A program made the translations under genes and the position numbers. Under the pieces are notes generated by a model. The model ran no database searches, was not told the origin of the DNA, and saw only the letters and a list, made by a program, of their open reading frames with translations. This document shows, piece by piece, positions 55,669 through 64,000 of a stretch of 64,000 nt of DNA. Every line of letters begins with the position of its first letter. Positions within the stretch are counted from its first letter, which is position 1. Source of the stretch: Betaproteobacteria bacterium (GTDB lineage Bacteria > Pseudomonadota > Gammaproteobacteria > Burkholderiales > Ga0077523); the NCBI GenBank assembly GCA_016125475.1, contig WGLR01000006.1:62001-126000 (forward strand), written 5' to 3'.

Positions 55669-56604
55669 TCAGAGTGCGTCGAAGTGGCGCGCCATCTCCT
55701 CGCGTTGCGCGGCATCGGGCATGCGTCCCGCGCCGGCGCGGGCGTTGTCCTGCATGTGGCGCAGGTTGTTCGTGGCCGGAATGACCGACGTGACGGCCGG
55801 GTGCGAGACGATCCACTTGAGGAAGAACTGGGCCCACGTCTCGCAGTCGATGTCCCGCGCCCAGCCGGGGAGCGGCTTTCCGCGGGTGCGTGCGAACAGC
55901 GAGCCCTGCGCGAACGGGCGGTTCACGATCACGGCGACGCCGAGACGTTCGGCGAGCGGCAGCACGCGTTCCTGCGCCTCGCGTTCGGCAAGGGAGTAGT
56001 TGAGCTGCACGAAGTCCCAAGACGACGCCTGCAGAACCCGCTCGATTTCCCCGTAGGCGCCGGCGTGATAGTGGGTGATCCCCAGGTAGCGGACCTTTCC
56101 TTCCTCGCGCAGCGCCTGCATCGTCTTCAGGTGGGTACGCCAGTCGAGAAGATTGTGTACCTGGAGCAGATCCAGTTGCGGCGTCCGCATCCGTTCGAAC
56201 GATTCGCGTATCTGACGCATTCCCGCTTCGCGTCCCGAGGTCCACACCTTCGTCGCGAGGAACAGTCTCTGGCGCAGCCCGGTGCGGGTGACCAGGTCCC
56301 CGGTGATCGTTTCGGCGTTGCCGTACATCGGCGAACTGTCGACGAGCGACCCCCCGTGGTCGACGAGGCTCCGGAGCACGGGTTCGAGCGCTTCGAGGCT
56401 CGCAGCACTGCCGGGCACGTCGAAGACCTGGTAGGTGCCCAGTCCGACGACCGGCAGCGGCTCGCCGCTCGAAGGGATATTGCGTCGCCGCATCTGCGGT
56501 ACCTGTTCTTCTGCCATGAGATCACCTGTCGTCGTTGCGGCGAGCCCCGCGGCGATGGCCTGCCGCAGCCACCTCCGGCGCGCCGGATTGTCCGGATGTC
56601 GCAT
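55669..56604 (-). CDS. Aldo/keto reductase with twin-arginine-type signal
   Basis: This 311-residue reductase starts with NPARRRWLRQAIAAGLAATT, which has the RR motif and hydrophobic stretch of a Tat export signal. The AKR tetrad is present: Asp in VDSSPMY, the Tyr after it, Lys in LATKVW and His in LLQVHNLLDW. GAGGAG seven bases before ATG 56604 supports the long form. ATG 56517 would give a cytoplasmic form, with an AGGTGA site of its own. The long start overlaps the upstream carrier gene by 83 bases. Confidence 0.85.
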   Translation of the reverse strand: MRHPDNPARRRWLRQAIAAGLAATTTGDLMAEEQVPQMRRRNIPSSGEPLPVVGLGTYQVFDVPGSAASLEALEPVLRSLVDHGGSLVDSSPMYGNAETITGDLVTRTGLRQRLFLATKVWTSGREAGMRQIRESFERMRTPQLDLLQVHNLLDWRTHLKTMQALREEGKVRYLGITHYHAGAYGEIERVLQASSWDFVQLNYSLAEREAQERVLPLAERLGVAVIVNRPFAQGSLFARTRGKPLPGWARDIDCETWAQFFLKWIVSHPAVTSVIPATNNLRHMQDNARAGAGRMPDAAQREEMARHFDAL

Positions 56605-57871
56605 TCGCGTGCTCCTCGATCGTCGTGACGGCACGCGACCGGCCGAGTCTCCAGCCGAGCCAGAGGCCGCCGATCGCAGCCGGAAGTGTCGCTGCCGCGG
56701 CACCCGCGCCCACGATGCCGGCCACGCGCAAGGTGTCCACGAGCCAGCTCGAGAGTGCGTCCGATCCTCTGAACACGGCGGTGTCCAGGAAGTTCTTGGC
56801 CTTGTACTTGATGGTGCGCGGCAGCACCGTGAAGAGCATCTCCCGGGCCGGCCTTGCGATGGCGTATTCCCCGGCGCGCCGCACCACGCCGAGCACGACG
56901 AGGACGGCGAGGGTCGGATGGATCGCGAGCACGGCGAGCCCCGCCAGCGTGAGGGCGGGCAGTGCCGCAAGGGCGGTCGCGAGCCCGAACCTCCTCACGA
57001 GCGGGGCGAGTCCGAGCAGCTGCGTCACGACCGTCAGCGTGTTCACGGCGAGGTCGACGCCTGCGAAGAAAGACGTTCGTGCTTCCGGCGTCGGGATTTC
57101 TGCGCCGACGACGCGGGTCTGTTCGAAATACAGTACGGTGCCGACGAACGAGTGCAGGGCAAGATACGCGCAGAACGCGAGCAGGTAGGGCGAACGTGCA
57201 ACGAGCCCGAGTCCCTCCCATGCGCCGCCTCCCAGGGGGCGCGCCGGCGAGCCGCCTGCGGCGGGCCGGCCCGGAAATGCGTCGCGCGCGAGACGACCCG
57301 CGAGAACGGCGCCCGCCAGCAGCAGTGCCGCGGACACCAGCAGGAGGTTCGGCACGCCGATCCGGCCCGCGAGGGTCGCCGTGAGCATCGGGCCGGTGAT
57401 CGCACCGGCGGTCCCGCCCACCGAAATCGCACCGAACAGCCGTTCGGCCTGGTCGAGCGTGAAGACGTCGGCCATGAGACTCCAGAAGATCGAGACCACG
57501 AACAGATTGAAGACGCTCACCCAGACGAACATCACCGCGGGTACCCAGTGAGCCATGCCTGGATCCTGCAACGCAACACGGAACAGCACCATGTGACACA
57601 GGAAGAAAAGGAGAAGACCTGGCACCAGTTTGCTGCGCTGCACGCGCGCCGACACCCAGCCGAACGCGGGCGTCGCGACGAGCATGGTGACGAAGGTCGC
57701 CGTGAAGAGCCACTTGAGGCTCGCCGCTCCTGCACGCACGGCCATTTCGTCCCGCACGGGGCGCAGCACGTAGTAGCTCGCAAGAATGAAGAAGAAGAGC
57801 GCGGCAGAGGCGACGAGCGAGGGAATCTCGCTGCGTTCGATCTGCAGTGCGCCGAGGCCTGTGCGCTTCAT
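56522..57871 (-). CDS. ADP/ATP translocase-like major facilitator
   Basis: This 449-residue protein has about twelve hydrophobic helices. YYVLRPVRDEMAVRAG and the SLKWLFTATFVTML segment near the start fit the Npt1/Npt2 (Tlc) nucleotide-transporter family seen in free-living bacteria, where the substrate is uncertain. ATG 57871 sits next to the cold-shock promoter on the other strand. Its end overlaps the AKR start. The likely role is organic-anion or nucleotide exchange across the inner membrane, by family analogy only. Confidence 0.8.
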   Translation of the reverse strand: MKRTGLGALQIERSEIPSLVASAALFFFILASYYVLRPVRDEMAVRAGAASLKWLFTATFVTMLVATPAFGWVSARVQRSKLVPGLLLFFLCHMVLFRVALQDPGMAHWVPAVMFVWVSVFNLFVVSIFWSLMADVFTLDQAERLFGAISVGGTAGAITGPMLTATLAGRIGVPNLLLVSAALLLAGAVLAGRLARDAFPGRPAAGGSPARPLGGGAWEGLGLVARSPYLLAFCAYLALHSFVGTVLYFEQTRVVGAEIPTPEARTSFFAGVDLAVNTLTVVTQLLGLAPLVRRFGLATALAALPALTLAGLAVLAIHPTLAVLVVLGVVRRAGEYAIARPAREMLFTVLPRTIKYKAKNFLDTAVFRGSDALSSWLVDTLRVAGIVGAGAAAATLPAAIGGLWLGWRLGRSRAVTTIEEHANATSGQSGAPEVAAAGHRRGARRNDDR

Positions 57872-57949
57872 GATCGTGGACGGTACCCGATCGACTTGAC
57901 GAAACTCAACTGATCGTCGACGGGGGTTGCCATTGCCTCCATAAAATGC

Positions 57950-58092
57950 TTGCGTCCTTAAGTTTGCGTTGTATCATTCCCGCGTGTTTTGGGGTCAGGT
58001 AGTCGGCGGTACGGTAGTGCCTAGCACGGTCTTGCCACCCAAACCATCCACGCGGGTGGCAGCCCGTGGGTCGACCAAGACAGGAGAGCTCA
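57950..58092 (+). promoter_or_regulatory. Cold-shock gene promoter and long leader
   Basis: TTGCGT (57950-57955) and TATCAT (57972-57977) with a 16-base spacer form a likely promoter. The leader is about 105 bases long and ends with AGGAGAG before the ATG. It contains CCACGCGGGTGG, which can form a short stem. Long structured leaders are typical of cold-shock mRNAs, so thermosensing is plausible but not shown. The region is lower in GC than its surroundings. Confidence 0.55.
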
Positions 58093-58296
58093 ATGGCAAC
58101 CGGTACCGTGAAGTGGTTCAATGACTCCAAGGGCTTCGGCTTCATCACACCAGATGACAAGAGCGAAGACGTCTTTGCACATTTTTCCGCCATCAAGATG
58201 AACGGTTTCAAGACGCTCAAGGAAGGGCAGCGCGTGAGCTTCGAGGTAACCGTTGGTCCCAAAGGCAAGCAGGCCTCCAACATTCAGGCACTCTGA
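58093..58296 (+). CDS. Cold-shock protein (CspA family)
   Basis: This 67-residue cold-shock domain has the RNA-binding motifs KGFGFI (RNP1) and VFAHFSAI (RNP2), with the aromatic residues at their usual positions. It acts as an RNA chaperone or antiterminator during cold adaptation or growth. The length is the standard for stand-alone CspA proteins. AGGAGAG precedes ATG 58093. A clean terminator follows. Confidence 0.97.
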   Translation: MATGTVKWFNDSKGFGFITPDDKSEDVFAHFSAIKMNGFKTLKEGQRVSFEVTVGPKGKQASNIQAL

Positions 58297-58325
58297 TACT
58301 GCGGGCTGCCTCGCGTGAATTTCAG

Positions 58326-58349
58326 AAACCCGCTGCGGCGGGTTTTTTT
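58326..58349 (+). terminator. Rho-independent terminator of the cold-shock gene
   Basis: AAACCCGC (58326-58333) and GCGGGTTT (58338-58345) form an eight-base-pair stem with a TGCG loop, followed by T residues to 58349. It is 29 bases after the stop, a classic terminator. Confidence 0.9.
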
Positions 58350-58430
58350 GTGTCCGGATTTCCCCGTACGGTACCGCACGGCCCGGGCGTGGTAGTGTCA
58401 CGTCGGAAACATGTCACGGGAGGGTAACCG

Positions 58431-59660
58431 ATGAGCACTGGACTCGATGACGTGCGCGCGGCCGCGCGCACGCTGTCCGGCCACGTCGTCGACACGCCCT
58501 GTCTGCACTCGCGCACCCTCTCCGGGATCACCGGTGCGCAGGTCTGGCTCAAGTTCGAGAATCACCAGTTCACCGCATCGTTCAAGGAACGCGGCGCCCT
58601 GAACAAGCTCGCGTCGCTCGACGCCGACCAGCGGGCGGCCGGCGTGATCGCGGTGTCCGCCGGCAATCACGCGCAGGGCGTCGCCTACCACGCGCGCCGC
58701 CTCGGCATCCCGGCCGTCATCGTGATGCCGCGGTTCACGCCGCACGTGAAGGTCGAGCACACGCGTGGCCACGGTGCCGAGGTCATCCTCGCCGGCGAGA
58801 ATTTCGACGAAGCACGTGCGCACGCGATGAACGTGATGCGGGAGCGCGGCCTCGCGCTCGTGCATCCCTACGACGACGAGCGCGTGATCGCGGGGCAGGG
58901 AACGATCGCGCTCGAAATGCTCGTGCAGGCGCCCGATCTCGACACGCTGATCGTGCCGATCGGCGGGGGCGGCATGATCTCCGGGATCGCGACCGCAGCG
59001 GTCGCGCTGCGGCCGGGTATCGAGATCATCGGGGCACAGACGCGCCGGTTCCCCTCGATGTACTGTGCGCTCAAGGGTACCGAGCCCACATTCGGGGTGA
59101 GCACGCTCGCGGACGGCATCGCGGTGAAGCAGCCGGGAACGCTCACGCTGGAGATCGTGAGACGACTGGTGCAGGACGTCCTCCTCGTGGACGAGGGTGA
59201 CATCGAGCACGCGATCCTTCTGCTGCTCGAAGTGGAGAAGACCGTCGTGGAGGGAGCCGGCGCGGTCGGGCTCGCGACGCTCCTGCGTTACCCAGAGCGG
59301 TTTGCGGGCCGGCGCGTGGGAATCGTTCTCTGCGGCGGAAACATCGATCCCCTGGTCCTCTCCGACGTCATCCGTCGCGGAATGGTCCGCAGCGGCCGCC
59401 TCACGAGGCTCACGGTCCGGCTGCGCGACCTGCCGGGTTCGCTCGCGCGCGTGACGGCCGCGATGGGAGAGGCCAACGCCAACATCGAGGAGGTCCATCA
59501 CCAGCGCGCGTTCACGAATGTCCCGCTCCAGGACACCGAGGTGGAGTTCGTGCTCGAGACGCGCGGGTTTGACCATGCGAGACAGGTCGTGGAGACTCTG
59601 CACGGCATGGGATTCGAAGCCGTCCTCGAGCCCGTTTCCCGGGCGGCCCCGGAACCCTGA
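58431..59660 (+). CDS. ilvA: Threonine dehydratase with ACT-like regulatory domain
   Basis: This 409-residue PLP enzyme converts threonine to 2-oxobutyrate and ammonia. The PLP Lys is in TASFKERGAL, the phosphate cradle in PIGGGGMISG, and the C-terminal regulatory region near residues 325-400 (LTVRLRDLPGSLARVTAAMGE) is ACT-like. One regulatory domain and the moderate length fit either biosynthetic or catabolic short forms, so the symbol is provisional. GGGAGGG precedes ATG 58431. Confidence 0.9.
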   Translation: MSTGLDDVRAAARTLSGHVVDTPCLHSRTLSGITGAQVWLKFENHQFTASFKERGALNKLASLDADQRAAGVIAVSAGNHAQGVAYHARRLGIPAVIVMPRFTPHVKVEHTRGHGAEVILAGENFDEARAHAMNVMRERGLALVHPYDDERVIAGQGTIALEMLVQAPDLDTLIVPIGGGGMISGIATAAVALRPGIEIIGAQTRRFPSMYCALKGTEPTFGVSTLADGIAVKQPGTLTLEIVRRLVQDVLLVDEGDIEHAILLLLEVEKTVVEGAGAVGLATLLRYPERFAGRRVGIVLCGGNIDPLVLSDVIRRGMVRSGRLTRLTVRLRDLPGSLARVTAAMGEANANIEEVHHQRAFTNVPLQDTEVEFVLETRGFDHARQVVETLHGMGFEAVLEPVSRAAPEP

Positions 59661-59739
59661 CGGCGGGCACGACGGACGCTTCCGACATCCGGGCGCTATC
59701 GGGTGCCGGCAGGGAAGGGGCAGCGGGAGGTATGGTTTG

Positions 59740-61983
59740 ATGCAGCATCAGGGGCTGTCCGGCGAGTCCGCGATGGAGTTCGCAGAGGAGCCCGGGCAAG
59801 TGGCGAAGGATGGGGACGGGTCGAGCCGGGCGTGGCGCGTGCTGCTCGTCGACGACGAGCGGGACGTTCATCTCGCGACCGAGTTCGCGATGTCGGATGC
59901 GCTCGTCGAGCGCCGGCCGATCGAATTCCTGCACGCCTATTCCGCCGCGGAGGCCAGAAGCGTCCTGGCCACGGAGTCCGACATCGCCGTCATCCTGCTC
60001 GACGTCGTGATGGAAACCGAGCACGCGGGCCTCGACCTCGTGCAGGTCGTGCGCGAGGAGTTCGGGCTGCGCGACGTGCGGATCGTGCTGCGGACGGGGC
60101 AGCCCGGCTATGCGCCCGAGATCGAGGCGATCCGCGACTACGACATCAACGACTACAAGACCAAGGGCGAGCTCACGCGCACCAGGCTGTACACGACGCT
60201 CACGGCCGCCATTCGTGGTTACGAGCAGTTGCGGCTCGTGAATGCGAGCACGCGCGGACTCGAGACCATCGTGCGCAGCGCAGCCGAGCTTGCGCACACC
60301 GGTGGCCTGCAGGTGTTCGCGGCGGCCGTCGTCACGCGTCTGGCCGAGTTGCTCGGCGTGCCCGCGGATGGTCTCGTGTGCGTGCACGCACGGCAGGGCG
60401 ACGGGGATGCCATGGTTCCGCGGGTCATCTCGGCGGCCGGCGCCTATCGGCCGTTCGAGGGGGTCGAACTCGCACGGCTTCCGGACACCGGAACTCGCAC
60501 CAGGATCGAGCAGTGTCTCGCCGGGGGCAGTCACGTGTTCGCCGATCGCTACTGCGAGCTCTACTTCTCCGGCCGATTCGGCGGAATCGCCGTGGTCCAT
60601 CTCGACACCGCGCGGCGACCGGACGCCATCGACGTGCAACTCGTGGAGGTCTTTGCCTCGAGCGTCGCGGCGGGACTGGAGAATGCCGCCATGTTCGCGC
60701 GTCTCGAGCGTGCCGCCTACCACGACACGCTCGTGGACCTTCCGAATCGCAACGGGCTGCTCGAGCTCGTGGAGGCCGACCTCGCGGGTGCGCGGGCCGA
60801 GGGCGTTCTCGCGATCGTGGACGTCGACCAGTTCGCGGACCTCAACAACGCGCTCGGTCAGCAGTACGGTGACCAGTTGCTGAAGGCCGTGGCCGAGCGG
60901 CTCGCCCGGGCATTTCCCGAGGACCGCGTCGCACGGATCGGCGCGGACCAGTTCGCCGTGCTCGGGGACCGCGCGCGCGTCTCGGCAGACGGCATCCGGG
61001 TGCAGTTCGAGGAGCCCTTCGCGATCGGTGAAGACCGCCTGAGGGTCAGTGCGTCCCTGGGTGTCCTGCGGCTGGCCGACATCGAGGGCGGCGGGGAGGA
61101 TGCGCTCACGCATGCGACGCTCGCGCTCGCGAGCGCGAAGTCGCGGCAGCACTCCCGCGTGGCGGAGTACACGCCCGCACTGATGGCCGAGATCCGGCAC
61201 CGTGTGGGACTGCTGCGCGAGCTGCGCGAGGCGCTGCCGCGGGCGGAGTTCCATCTGGCCTATCAGCCCCAGGTGCGCCTGTCGGACGGCAGGCCGGTGG
61301 GGCTCGAGGCACTGCTCCGCTGGCGTCGCCCCGACGGCGCGAACGTGAGCCCCGCCGAGTTCGTGCCGGTCGCGGAGCGCTCCGGCATGATCCTCGCAAT
61401 CGGCGACTGGGCGCTGCGCGCGGCACTCGAGGACCTGGGGCGGCTGCACGCGGACGGCATGTCCGGACTGCGGATGGCGGTGAACATGTCCGCCATCCAG
61501 GTCCGTCATCCGGATTTCGCCGACTCGATCGCCCGCGCGCTTGCAGAGACCGGCATCGCGTCGGACCTGCTCGAGATCGAGATCACCGAGTCGATCGCGA
61601 TGGGGGATCTCGAGGGTGTGCGCGACGCCCTGCAGGCCGTGAAGTCGCTCGGCGTATCGATCGCGATCGACGACTTCGGCACGGGCTTCTCCTCGCTCGC
61701 CTATCTGCACCGCCTGCCGGTCGACCGGCTCAAGATCGATCGTGCGTTCGTGTCGGGTATCGGCGGAGCCGCGCGGGACCGCAGCATCGCCCGCACGGTC
61801 ATCGAACTCGGACGGTCACTCGAACTTGCCGTCATCGCGGAAGGTGTCGAGACGCCGGACCAGGCGAACATCCTGCTCGGGATGGGGTGCCCGGAGGCGC
61901 AGGGTTTCCATTTCGCGCGACCGATGGAAACGGCGGCGCTGACGGCCTGGCTGCGTTCGCCGCCAGGGAGCCTGCCCGCGTGA
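59740..61983 (+). CDS. REC-DUF3369-GGDEF-EAL response regulator
   Basis: This 747-residue c-di-GMP regulator has a receiver domain with phospho-acceptor D88 in VILLDVVME, a DUF3369-like middle region (LETIVRSAAELAHTGGLQVFAAAV), a GGDEF-like domain whose motif reads GADQF, and an EAL domain with E523-A-L, NMSAIQV, EITESIAM and IDDFGTGFSS. The broken GGDEF and intact EAL suggest a phosphodiesterase, possibly GTP-activated. GGGAGG precedes ATG 59740. The stop overlaps the sensor start (GTGA), so the two form one signalling pair. Confidence 0.92.
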   Translation: MQHQGLSGESAMEFAEEPGQVAKDGDGSSRAWRVLLVDDERDVHLATEFAMSDALVERRPIEFLHAYSAAEARSVLATESDIAVILLDVVMETEHAGLDLVQVVREEFGLRDVRIVLRTGQPGYAPEIEAIRDYDINDYKTKGELTRTRLYTTLTAAIRGYEQLRLVNASTRGLETIVRSAAELAHTGGLQVFAAAVVTRLAELLGVPADGLVCVHARQGDGDAMVPRVISAAGAYRPFEGVELARLPDTGTRTRIEQCLAGGSHVFADRYCELYFSGRFGGIAVVHLDTARRPDAIDVQLVEVFASSVAAGLENAAMFARLERAAYHDTLVDLPNRNGLLELVEADLAGARAEGVLAIVDVDQFADLNNALGQQYGDQLLKAVAERLARAFPEDRVARIGADQFAVLGDRARVSADGIRVQFEEPFAIGEDRLRVSASLGVLRLADIEGGGEDALTHATLALASAKSRQHSRVAEYTPALMAEIRHRVGLLRELREALPRAEFHLAYQPQVRLSDGRPVGLEALLRWRRPDGANVSPAEFVPVAERSGMILAIGDWALRAALEDLGRLHADGMSGLRMAVNMSAIQVRHPDFADSIARALAETGIASDLLEIEITESIAMGDLEGVRDALQAVKSLGVSIAIDDFGTGFSSLAYLHRLPVDRLKIDRAFVSGIGGAARDRSIARTVIELGRSLELAVIAEGVETPDQANILLGMGCPEAQGFHFARPMETAALTAWLRSPPGSLPA

Positions 61984-64000
61984 CACGTCGGGACCTCGCG
62001 GCGGGTGCGCCGCAGCCGGCCGCGGACGACATCGTCGACCGACGGGTCCGGTCGCTGATCGAGCACGCTCCGTACGGAGCGCTCGAATTCGAGGCGGCAG
62101 CGGACGGGCGTCTCGTGTTCCGTGGCTGCAACCCGGCCGCAGAGCGCTTCGTCGCGCGGCCGCTCCTTCAGTTCGTCGGCCACGCGATGGAACGCATCTT
62201 TCCCGGACTCGCGGGCGAGGACCTTCCGGAGGGAATGAGGCGGGTGGCCGTCGACGGCGGGGCGCGCGAGTGGCGGAACTATCGCTATGACGACATTCAC
62301 GGCACGGGCAGGTTCGACCTGCACGTGGCCCAGGTCGGCGCACGCCGCGTCGTGCTGATGTTCCGTGACGTGACCGACGCGTCCGAAGCGCTGCTGACGG
62401 TGCGGGCCTCCGAGGCGAAGTTCTCCCAGGCATTTCACGTGAACCCGGACCCGATGATCATCACGCGGCTGCTCGACGGCGTGATCCTCGACGCGAACCG
62501 CGCGTTCGAGTCGTTCTCGGGATACCCGAGGTACCGCCTGCTGGGCCAGCCCGTCCTGCGGTTCGGCATCTGGTGTGACGCGGGTGATCGCAACGCGTTT
62601 CTCGCCAGGCTGCGCGCACAGGGCAACGTCCGGGACTACGCTGCGCGACAGAAGGTCGCGAACGGCCAGCTTCGCGACGTGATGATTTCGGCATCGCTGT
62701 TCAACGTCGGGCCGGACACCTGCCTCATGACCGTCGTGCGCGACGTCACGCTCGCGCGACGCCTCGACGAATCCCTGCGACAGTCGGAGGCGAAGTTCGG
62801 TGCCGCGTTCCGCGGCAGTGTCGACGCGATGGCGATCGCGAGGCTCGAGGACGGGTGCATCGAGGAAGTGAACGAGGTGTACGAGTCGATGTTCGGGATC
62901 ACGCGCGACGAGGCGATCGGCCGCAACGGCGCCGAACTCGGCATCTTCGCCGACATCTCGGAGCGGGACCGGTTTCTCGCGGCGCTCAGGACTACCGGGT
63001 CCGTGCGTGACTATCCGCTGCTGCTGAAGCGGCGCAACGGCGAGGTGTTCGAGGCGCAGTCCACCACGTATCCGGTGAGCATCCAGGGTGTCGACAGCAT
63101 CGTGAGCGTGGTGCGCGACGTGAGCGAGGCCCACCGTCGCGAGCGCGAACTGCGCGAATCCGAGGGGCGGTTCGCTGCCGCCTTCCGCGCGAGCCCGGAC
63201 GCCATCTCGATCACGCTGCTGCCGGACGGACAGGTGGTGGACGTGAACGACGCTTACTGCGGGCTGCTCGCACGCCATCGCGACGACCTGGTGGGGCACA
63301 CGACGCTCGACTTCGGCTTCTGGGACGATCCCCCGCAACGCGCGAGTTACCTGCAGGTCCTGGAGCGGGACGGGCGCGTGCGGGACTTCGAGGCCCGGGT
63401 GAGACGCTCCGACGGTTCCGTGCGCAGCTGCGTGATCAATTCGGCGATCGCGGAGATCGGTGGCGAGCGCTGCGTTCTCTCGGTCGTGCAGGACGTCACC
63501 GAGCAGCAGCGCACGGCCGAAGCGCTGCGTACGTCGCGTCAGTTCCTCGAACTCGTGCTGGACAGCATACCGGTCGGCGTGTTCTGGAAGGACCGCGATC
63601 ACGTCTATCGCGGCGCGAACCGCGTGTTCGCGGAGGACGCCGGCGTCGCTTCACCCGATGACCTCGAGGGTCTGACCGACGCCGACCTGCCGTGGCGTGC
63701 CTACGCGAACGACTACATGCACCACGACGACGACGTGATCCTGTCCGGCCGTCCCAAGCTCGGGTACGAGGATCTCGAGGAAGTGCCGGGTCGGGCGCCG
63801 AAGTGGCAGCTCAAGAACAAGGTGCCCCTGCGTGGCGCGGACGGCGCCATCCTGGGCGTTCTCGGCACGACCGTCGACATCACGGAGAAGCGCCACATCG
63901 AGGATGCGCTGCGGGAACTCAATGCGACCCTCGAGCGGCGCGTGCAGGAACGCACCCGCGACCTCGAGCGGTCGAACGCGGAGCTCGAGACGGCGCTCGG
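61980..64000 (+). CDS. Multi-PAS sensor protein, probable histidine kinase (partial)
   Basis: The visible 673 residues start at GTG 61980, overlapping the regulator stop. Five PAS-type units end in VVRDVT-like motifs near residues 129, 254, 379, 504 and 632. The first four are spaced exactly 375 bases apart and look like internal duplications; the last differs (384 bases). A helical linker ending VQERTRDLERSNAELE, typical just before a HisKA domain, reaches the right edge, so the kinase domain lies outside the window. It probably senses several ligands and phosphorylates the preceding regulator. Confidence 0.85.
   Translation, partial: MTRRDLAAGAPQPAADDIVDRRVRSLIEHAPYGALEFEAAADGRLVFRGCNPAAERFVARPLLQFVGHAMERIFPGLAGEDLPEGMRRVAVDGGAREWRNYRYDDIHGTGRFDLHVAQVGARRVVLMFRDVTDASEALLTVRASEAKFSQAFHVNPDPMIITRLLDGVILDANRAFESFSGYPRYRLLGQPVLRFGIWCDAGDRNAFLARLRAQGNVRDYAARQKVANGQLRDVMISASLFNVGPDTCLMTVVRDVTLARRLDESLRQSEAKFGAAFRGSVDAMAIARLEDGCIEEVNEVYESMFGITRDEAIGRNGAELGIFADISERDRFLAALRTTGSVRDYPLLLKRRNGEVFEAQSTTYPVSIQGVDSIVSVVRDVSEAHRRERELRESEGRFAAAFRASPDAISITLLPDGQVVDVNDAYCGLLARHRDDLVGHTTLDFGFWDDPPQRASYLQVLERDGRVRDFEARVRRSDGSVRSCVINSAIAEIGGERCVLSVVQDVTEQQRTAEALRTSRQFLELVLDSIPVGVFWKDRDHVYRGANRVFAEDAGVASPDDLEGLTDADLPWRAYANDYMHHDDDVILSGRPKLGYEDLEEVPGRAPKWQLKNKVPLRGADGAILGVLGTTVDITEKRHIEDALRELNATLERRVQERTRDLERSNAELETAL

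Overview
The window is high-GC, densely coded bacterial DNA. The cold-shock protein, the MscL channel, a lipid-anchored OmpA protein with calcium-binding-type repeats, the acyl-CoA ligase and branched-chain-type ABC genes and the many GTG/TTG starts suggest a free-living or environmental betaproteobacterium. That placement is inference. Start-stop overlaps of the ATGA, GTGA and TGATG type are common on both strands.

Region 1 (1-25713, all +) is the main find: a nearly complete contractile injection system (CIS) of the extracellular or phage-tail-like (PVC/AFP-related) lineage. In order it holds the tail of a probable Pvc16-type cap gene, an unknown gene, one sheath gene, two tube genes, a DUF5908-like small protein, a LysM hub protein, a VgrG-like spike, a PAAR tip, a gp25 baseplate protein, a Pvc11/J-like baseplate protein, a possible fibre protein, a Pvc12-like baseplate protein, a repeat-containing tape measure and a Pvc15-like AAA+ ATPase. 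After the ATPase the same overlapping gene chain carries four unusual genes. These are an exported, membrane-anchored protein with a peptidoglycan-binding-like N-terminus and a TIM-barrel segment resembling a degenerate GH18 fold; a SAM methyltransferase; a DUF4157 (eCIS core domain) protein; and a protein with a phosphoribosyltransferase-like motif, the best cargo candidate. A predicted membrane protein in a CIS operon raises the possibility that this particle is tethered to the envelope rather than released.

Region 2 (25735-36540) has an FMN-dependent alpha-hydroxy-acid dehydrogenase and a sulfatase with a non-canonical active-site signature on the minus strand. Divergent from them is a five-gene MoxR/DUF58/von Willebrand A (Bat-like) operon.

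Region 3 (36541-42396) has a small ORF and a stand-alone degenerate GGDEF protein. On the minus strand follow mscL, a NlpC/P60 lipoprotein coupled to an M20 peptidase, an outer-membrane protein and an OmpA/TSP3-repeat lipoprotein.

Region 4 (42403-51606) looks like an organic-acid uptake and activation island. Two paralogous acyl-CoA ligases flank a GntR/FCD regulator (with an upstream leader ORF) and a TauD-type dioxygenase, followed by livG-livF-livH-livM without a binding-protein gene.

Region 5 (51800-64000) holds a diguanylate cyclase, an alpha/beta hydrolase, an exported unknown protein, an FAH-family enzyme, a Tat-signal aldo/keto reductase overlapping an ADP/ATP-translocase-like carrier gene, a cold-shock gene with a long leader and a clear terminator, a threonine dehydratase, and a REC-DUF3369-GGDEF-EAL regulator coupled to a multi-PAS sensor that runs off the end. 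Cyclic-di-GMP signalling is therefore prominent here. No CRISPR array, insertion sequence, tRNA or rRNA gene was seen.
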